Assembly (NCBI GenBank): GCA_036388095.1
Contig: DASVSL010000024.1
Span: forward strand, 1-7,978
DNA length: 7,978 bases
Reading direction: 5' to 3'
From: DASVSL01 sp036388095
GTDB lineage: Bacteria > Patescibacteriota > Saccharimonadia > Saccharimonadales > Saccharimonadaceae
Below are positions 3,423 to 7,978 of the stretch, piece after piece. Made by a program: the position numbers and the translations under genes. The notes beneath the pieces are model-generated. The model made no database searches. It was given only the letters and a program-made list of their open reading frames with translations, and was not told the DNA's origin. Each line of letters starts with the position of its first letter. The stretch's first letter is position 1.

Positions 3423-6179
3423 ATGAAAAAACGACTATTTGGGCTTGGGCTAGCGTTGTCCGTCACGATATCATTGGCGGTGTTTGTCGCACCAGCCGCG
3501 TTTGCCGCATGGCCTGATATAAAATTTGGCGGTAATGGCGATACGTTAACGTACGAGGGGAAGCAGTTCCGTCTCATTGAGATTGGCTCAGCCGGTTCCG
3601 ACACTATCCCGCGCCCTGCGGGTAGCAATGCCACCGGTCCTGGAGGCACGACCGGGCCAATCTGGGTACCAACCTACCAAGAGACTGCCGCCAGCGCTGA
3701 CGATGGTTGCCGCGACAGAATCGTGATGTACACCAGCGCATCTACGGGAACCCCTAACACATGGGACCCGGCACAGTCTCAGGCCTGGCTGAGGCCTAGC
3801 GTCGCACGACCAGATATATCCGGTGGCTGCGCCCCAGCGGCACAGCAAGTCATCGCCTCACCGACAGACGCTGAAGATACCAGTGAAGGCGGCGGCGGGG
3901 AAGCCGACGAAGGACCGGCCTGTAGCGCCGGTGCGCTTGGATGGGTAATCTGCCCAGCCATGAAAGTGATGTCGGATGCCGTCCAGTGGATGGCAAGCGC
4001 GCTGCAAAGCTACTTGAGCTTTAACCCATTCAAAAACGGCGAGGGCGGCGAAAGCACCGAACTGAAGAAGCTATGGACTAACATCCTCAACATCTCGAAC
4101 CTGCTTCTAATCGCTGCCTTTTTGTTCACCATCTTTTCGCAGGCGACGTCAGTCGGACTGAGCAAATACGGTGTCAAACGCATTCTGCCGCGCATCTTTG
4201 GTGCGGCTATTTTGATGAACTTGTCCTATTACATCTGCCAAGTCCTAGTCGACATCAGTAACGTTGCCGGTGTCGGTGTCACACAGTTTGTGTCGGCCGC
4301 GACCGGGACGACATTCGCCGATTCGGTCACAAAAGTTGGTAACTTTTCGCAACTGGTCGTTGGAACGGGTATCATCGCCATCATCGCGTTCTTCTTCTTT
4401 ATGCCGGTGCTGCTATCATTCCTGGCCATTTTCTTAACCATCGCTGCCCGCAACGCCATTATCGTGTTGCTGGTCGTCGTCGCGCCGCTCGCCTTTATCG
4501 CTTGGACACTACCAAACACCGAGAAGTATTTCAGAAAATGGTGGGAAACCTTGATCAATATGCTGCTCTTGTTCCCGGCGACCATGTTGGTGTTTTCGGT
4601 CTCGATCGTCGCCTCAAACATCATTTCAGTCAGCAACCCGGGCGGTGCGACGGGCGAGCTAGAGCTCAACGGTATCATCGCGCTGCTGGTGCTCGCCATG
4701 CCACTGTTCGCCTTGCCGTTTTTGTTCAAGGTCGCCGGCAGTGGCCTCAGCCGCATCAATGCTATGACGAACCAACAACTGAACCGTGGCGCTAATAGTG
4801 CACCGATCAAAGCAACAAGAGATTTTACTGCCAATAAAGCAAAGCAGTATGGCAAATTCACCGCGTTTGGCATCGGTGCAGGAATAGGTAAAACGGCAGG
4901 TAAGGCTGCTGATCCGAATAGTTCTAATTTATTGCGACGCGGACTCGGCAAGAGCGCGCGAGCAGTAGGGCAGGGTTATACGAATGTTCGCTCATTCGAC
5001 AAAGCAGTCGAAACGAGCTTGCAGGCTCGGAGACAAGGTCGTCAAGATGAAATTCAGGAGCAGGCAGCTCGACTTGGCAATAAAGAAGGATTGGCTGGGA
5101 TGGCGTTGAAAGGCGTTGGGGGGTCGCGTTATAGTGAAATCGCTGCGGAGCAAGTAGAGACTAATTTTGCTAAACGTGTTAAATCAATCCGCGCTCGATT
5201 TGATCAAGAGGGCAATAATCGAACCGCGATTACCCAGGCGCTCGTATCTGCCATCGAGACAAATGATGGTGAAGAGGCGACAGCAGCAATTCAACAGTTA
5301 TCAAAAGCCGGGGGAGCGGGTGGCCGAGAGGCACTTACGAATGTACTAAAAGATAGGAAGATTGATAATCCTGAGCTTCGAGTTGCTATAAACAACGCCA
5401 TCCAACGAGACAGCTACGGCGACTTGGTTGGAAAGCGCGGTGATGTCGCGAAGGGTGGCTTTGATGGTGATGGTGTCTACCGCACAAATAGCGGCGTAAC
5501 GCCGCTTGGCACTAAGGATCTCGCCAGCCAAGATTTTGCTACACTGCGTGACAACTTTGATTCAATTTCTGCTCAACAAGCTCAAGCAATCTTATCTAAC
5601 CCGGCACTTAACGGATCGGTCAGCGATGAATACGCTCGCGCCACTCTACGCGTCAAAGCTGAGGGCGGCACTACCTTGCCACCAGAAATCGTAGCGGCCT
5701 CTGCCGCCAAAGCTCCTTTGCCACAACAATATGTCGCCAGCGCCGGGTCGGCAACCAGCCAACAGACCACGATCAGCCAGCCGGCACCTGGCCAGACGGG
5801 GCCGATCGTCACGACAAACGCAGCCGGGCAGGTACAGAGTGTCGTTAACAGCAGCGTCACGAACGTCGAATCACGCAACACGACAAGTGTGACTGCACCG
5901 TATGGCGACAATCTCAACGCATTTGACGCCGCCGGTATTAGTTCACTCATCAATAATTCCGGCGGGGGCGTGAACCGCTTAAGTAATACTGACCTAGCCA
6001 AAATCAGCCAACGCGTCAAGAACGAGTCTGCACCTGAGTTTCAACAAATAAACAAGATGATCAATGACGAAGGTCTCCGTCGCGGCGGACAAGCGAGCGC
6101 TCGACGCGAGAATGACGCAGCCTACAATAGCTACAACACGCCGCCACCAACACCGCCTCCAAACGGAAATGGACCATAA
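3423..6179 (+). CDS. VirB6/TrbL-like T4SS polytopic membrane protein with large cytoplasmic tail, 918 aa
   Basis: This is the likely inner-membrane channel component of the secretion system. Residues 1-28 form a signal peptide (MKKRLFGLGL... cleavage near AAFA). An outside domain to about 180 has cysteines at 96, 136, 167 and 177 and an acidic Gly-rich patch (154-164). Membrane helices are seen at about 222-240, 254-280, 311-342, 344-362, 376-402 and 415-438, the core that resembles TrbL/VirB6. After 440 the protein is soluble: basic and Gln/Ala-rich helical sequence to about 720, then a Ser/Thr/Gln/Pro-rich stretch, ending in a PPPTPPPNGNGP tail. VirB6 proteins of other systems are usually 300-400 residues, so this is an extended form. 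Asparagine codons are 16 AAC to 4 AAT before 4790, but 12 consecutive AAT between about 4790 and 5385, so part of the tail looks foreign or differently selected. PrgI-like and TraC-like genes follow directly. Confidence 0.82.
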   Translation: MKKRLFGLGLALSVTISLAVFVAPAAFAAWPDIKFGGNGDTLTYEGKQFRLIEIGSAGSDTIPRPAGSNATGPGGTTGPIWVPTYQETAASADDGCRDRIVMYTSASTGTPNTWDPAQSQAWLRPSVARPDISGGCAPAAQQVIASPTDAEDTSEGGGGEADEGPACSAGALGWVICPAMKVMSDAVQWMASALQSYLSFNPFKNGEGGESTELKKLWTNILNISNLLLIAAFLFTIFSQATSVGLSKYGVKRILPRIFGAAILMNLSYYICQVLVDISNVAGVGVTQFVSAATGTTFADSVTKVGNFSQLVVGTGIIAIIAFFFFMPVLLSFLAIFLTIAARNAIIVLLVVVAPLAFIAWTLPNTEKYFRKWWETLINMLLLFPATMLVFSVSIVASNIISVSNPGGATGELELNGIIALLVLAMPLFALPFLFKVAGSGLSRINAMTNQQLNRGANSAPIKATRDFTANKAKQYGKFTAFGIGAGIGKTAGKAADPNSSNLLRRGLGKSARAVGQGYTNVRSFDKAVETSLQARRQGRQDEIQEQAARLGNKEGLAGMALKGVGGSRYSEIAAEQVETNFAKRVKSIRARFDQEGNNRTAITQALVSAIETNDGEEATAAIQQLSKAGGAGGREALTNVLKDRKIDNPELRVAINNAIQRDSYGDLVGKRGDVAKGGFDGDGVYRTNSGVTPLGTKDLASQDFATLRDNFDSISAQQAQAILSNPALNGSVSDEYARATLRVKAEGGTTLPPEIVAASAAKAPLPQQYVASAGSATSQQTTISQPAPGQTGPIVTTNAAGQVQSVVNSSVTNVESRNTTSVTAPYGDNLNAFDAAGISSLINNSGGGVNRLSNTDLAKISQRVKNESAPEFQQINKMINDEGLRRGGQASARRENDAAYNSYNTPPPTPPPNGNGP

Positions 6180-6182
6180 GCC

Positions 6183-7169
6183 ATGGCAGTCTATAAGGTC
6201 CCTCAGGATGTCGAGGCCGAAGACAAATTAATCGGACCGTTCAGCTTCCGACAGTTCATCTATCTGCTCGTGGCGGCGCTTGGTATCTTTATTTCTTGGG
6301 CGCTCAGTCAGATATTTCTTGGCTTGCTATTACTACCACTGCCGATTGTCATCGCCTTTCTTGCCCTCGCATTGCCGCTACGTAAAGACCAGCCGATGGA
6401 AACCTACTTGGTCGCCGTTTTGAAGTTTTATTTCAAGCCACGCAGCCGCTTATGGGATCCAGAAGGCACCATATCGATGGTATTGATTACCGCACCCAAG
6501 CTCACGGAAGGTCCACAGATGAAAGAATACGGCGGTGAAGCAGCCGGTGAACGATTGGCGTACCTGGCACAGGTTGTCGACACCCACGGCTGGTCAACGC
6601 GGGGTGCTGCCAGTGCCAACGACAGCCTTAGTGACATTTTTATTGCCGAAGCGTCCCACGCCGAGGACATACTTGACGACACCAGCCCCGTGACCCAGGA
6701 TATGGAGCGTCGGATAAATCTGAGTGACGATGCGCATCTTGAAGCAGCCCGCCGCCAAATGCAACAGCTTGCCAGCCAGCAACAACCACAAACCGCACCA
6801 GTCGTACCGCCCATGCCCCAACTACAACCAATGCAGCCACCAGCACAGCAGTACGGTTACGCTCCGCTTCCGGCGCCAGCCTTTAACCCATATCCCGCGA
6901 TGCATCAGCACATCGTTGACCCGAACGGACAACCACAACCAGTCGTCGCTCCGCAACTCTCAACAGCGGTCGGCTGGGCCGGATCAGCACAGGGTGCTCC
7001 CGTATATGCTGCACCGGCTCCTCTCCCGCCCACAAAGCCTCTTCCCGAAACCGTCTCACCTGATATAATGAGACTTGCAAATACTAAAGACCTTTCTATC
7101 AGCGCACTCGCACATGAGGCGCACCGGCTGGAAGATGACAACCAAGAGGTGGTGGTTAACCTTCATTAG
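6183..7169 (+). CDS. PrgI-family T4SS protein with long Pro/Gln-rich C-terminal extension, 328 aa
   Basis: The N-terminus is typical of the PrgI family: MAVYKVPQDVEAEDKLIGPF followed by two membrane helices (about 22-41 and 44-65), then a short basic region (LRKDQPMETYLVAVLKFYFKPR). PrgI proteins accompany VirB4/TraC-type ATPases in T4SSs of Gram-positive bacteria and Saccharibacteria and are usually a little over 100 residues. This one continues: a soluble region at about 95-200 with a helical, acidic part, a low-complexity Pro/Gln/Ala linker at about 200-290, and a final segment of about 35 residues (DIMRLANTKDLSISALAHEA...) that looks ordered. The ATG lies 3 bases after the VirB6-like stop, with only a weak GGA-type ribosome site, so translation is probably coupled. 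The tail may bind the TraC-like protein encoded next, which itself starts with a similar Pro/Gln-rich stretch; that is inference. Confidence 0.88.
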   Translation: MAVYKVPQDVEAEDKLIGPFSFRQFIYLLVAALGIFISWALSQIFLGLLLLPLPIVIAFLALALPLRKDQPMETYLVAVLKFYFKPRSRLWDPEGTISMVLITAPKLTEGPQMKEYGGEAAGERLAYLAQVVDTHGWSTRGAASANDSLSDIFIAEASHAEDILDDTSPVTQDMERRINLSDDAHLEAARRQMQQLASQQQPQTAPVVPPMPQLQPMQPPAQQYGYAPLPAPAFNPYPAMHQHIVDPNGQPQPVVAPQLSTAVGWAGSAQGAPVYAAPAPLPPTKPLPETVSPDIMRLANTKDLSISALAHEAHRLEDDNQEVVVNLH

Positions 7170-7206
7170 GCCGTAGAAGGTGGGGAAACAAAAGGACCGA
7201 TTACTC

Positions 7207-7978
7207 GTGGATCCGAACATGCAGCCAATGAACGCTCCGGCGTCACCGGCTCCTGCGCCTATGGCGCCTGGCCAGCAGATGCCCAACCCGGGGCAGCCCG
7301 CTCCGCAGGCTCCACCCCAGGCACCGGTCAACAACAAACCGCGTAACCCAAACAGTACGCAAAATACCTTGCTGATCGCCGAACTACGTGAAGGCATGGT
7401 TATTATGAATGACGGTAGTTTTCGTGCCGTTGTCTCGTGTCAGTCCATCAACTTCGACCTGATGAGCGCCAAAGAGCGCGAAGGTGTCGAGTATAGCTAC
7501 CAGTCGTTTCTTAACTCGCTTTATTTCCCGATCCAAATTTTCGTGCGCTCGCAAAAAGTCGACATTGGCCCCTATATGGAACGGCTCGCCAAAATTCGTC
7601 GCGACCAAGACAACATGCTACTTGGTGTCCTAATGGACGATTACATGGCGTTTATTGATGCTCTCAGCCAAGAAACCAACATTATGGACAAGGACTTTTA
7701 CGTCGTCGTACCGTATTACCCGACCGGTGACGTCGCCAGCATCGCCAATAGCAGTAAGGGCTTATTCTCAGGCATTTTCAAACCCGACCAGCGCAAAATA
7801 GTAACGATTGACCAGACGACTTACACCAAAGCCAAAGAAGAAATCGGTAACCGCGTCAATGCCGTCATGAGCGGTCTCTACCAGCTTGGTATCAAATCGG
7901 CGCAACTGAGTACCAAGCAACTTGGCGAGCTGTACTATAACGTCTACAACCCGGACACCGCCGTCCGCGAACCAATGA
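7207..7978 (+). CDS. TraC/VirB4 N-terminal-domain-type T4SS protein, partial (257 codons visible)
   Basis: The reading frame is open from a stop at 7174 to the window edge; the last three bases, TGA, are out of frame, so the gene continues. The GTG at 7207 is chosen because AAAGGA lies 10 bases upstream; GTG at 7180 and ATG at 7219 are alternatives. Residues 1-50 are Met/Pro/Gln/Ala-rich and probably disordered. From about 52 an ordered domain begins (NTLLIAELREGMVIMNDGSFRAVV...), with SINFDLMSAKEREGVEYSYQ, FPIQIFVRSQKVDI and DFYVVVPYYP. This pattern matches TraC-like proteins of Saccharibacteria and the N-terminal domain of VirB4/TraC ATPases. No Walker A motif is present in the visible part. 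Either a separate TraC-domain protein is followed by a VirB4 ATPase gene, or this is a full-length VirB4; the sequence ends too early to tell. It lies 37 bases downstream of the PrgI-like gene. Confidence 0.8.
   Translation, partial: MDPNMQPMNAPASPAPAPMAPGQQMPNPGQPAPQAPPQAPVNNKPRNPNSTQNTLLIAELREGMVIMNDGSFRAVVSCQSINFDLMSAKEREGVEYSYQSFLNSLYFPIQIFVRSQKVDIGPYMERLAKIRRDQDNMLLGVLMDDYMAFIDALSQETNIMDKDFYVVVPYYPTGDVASIANSSKGLFSGIFKPDQRKIVTIDQTTYTKAKEEIGNRVNAVMSGLYQLGIKSAQLSTKQLGELYYNVYNPDTAVREPM

Noticed and set aside
4875..4895. GAGIGKT at residues 485-491 of the VirB6-like protein, resembling a P-loop
   Set aside because: A Walker A motif needs GxxxxGK(S/T); here the spacing is one residue short, and the segment sits in a Gly/Ala-rich helical tail with no Walker B or NTPase fold around it.
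4229..4951. Long minus-strand open frame of 240 codons opposite the VirB6-like gene
   Set aside because: It lies wholly within the plus-strand gene, has no ribosome binding site or family resemblance, and its composition is the reverse complement of hydrophobic codons; it is a shadow frame.
5582..6019. Minus-strand open frame of 145 codons opposite the tail of the VirB6-like gene
   Set aside because: It is a shadow of the strongly biased plus-strand coding frame; no promoter, ribosome site or recognisable domain supports it.

Overview
This window reads as part of a chromosomal type IV secretion (T4SS)/conjugation-type locus from a Candidatus Saccharibacteria (TM7) or closely related Patescibacteria (CPR) genome. 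The assignment is an inference from gene content and order: several tiny two-helix VirB2/TrbC-like pilin proteins, a large VirB6/TrbL-like polytopic protein, a PrgI-family protein, then a TraC/VirB4 N-terminal-type protein. TGA serves as a stop codon for at least two genes and is not read through in the long frames, so the genome does not look like the Gracilibacteria/Absconditabacteria (UGA = Gly) lineages.

Layout. Positions 1-1755 (minus strand) hold a run of five small pilin-like genes, transcribed right to left: the promoter-proximal gene at about 1734-1755, then genes starting at 1324, 1025 and 630, and a fifth starting at 174 that runs off the left edge. Most have a cleavable-looking signal peptide, a short extracytoplasmic segment, and two hydrophobic helices joined by a short G-G-(I/L/F)-(R/K)-Y-x-x-S-x-G loop. 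Positions 1756-1874 are a divergent promoter region. A lone plus-strand gene (1875-2711) encodes an unrecognised single-pass membrane protein with a large outside domain. It converges, with 5 bases between stops, on a minus-strand gene (2717 to about 3301) for a sixth, cysteine-rich pilin-like protein. Positions 3302-3422 are a second divergent promoter region, with a perfect TATAAT, a facing TATAGT and a 20-bp inverted repeat between them. From 3423 to the right edge is a plus-strand operon: VirB6/TrbL-like (918 aa), PrgI-like (328 aa) with a long Pro/Gln tail, and a TraC-like protein starting with a Pro/Gln-rich leader and continuing past 7978.

How they may work together (inference from families): the VirB6-like and PrgI-like proteins would form the inner-membrane platform, the TraC/VirB4-like protein would be part of the cytoplasmic motor, and the pilin-like proteins would be polymerised or inserted as the surface fibre or channel. 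The 278-aa bitopic protein could be a VirB8/TcpC-like assembly factor, which is a hypothesis only. The points most worth a second look are the expanded and diversified pilin set, the sharp codon-usage change inside the cytoplasmic tail of the VirB6-like gene, and the unknown 278-aa protein. No RNA genes, insertion sequences or CRISPR arrays were seen, and no gene-free stretch exceeds about 125 bases.
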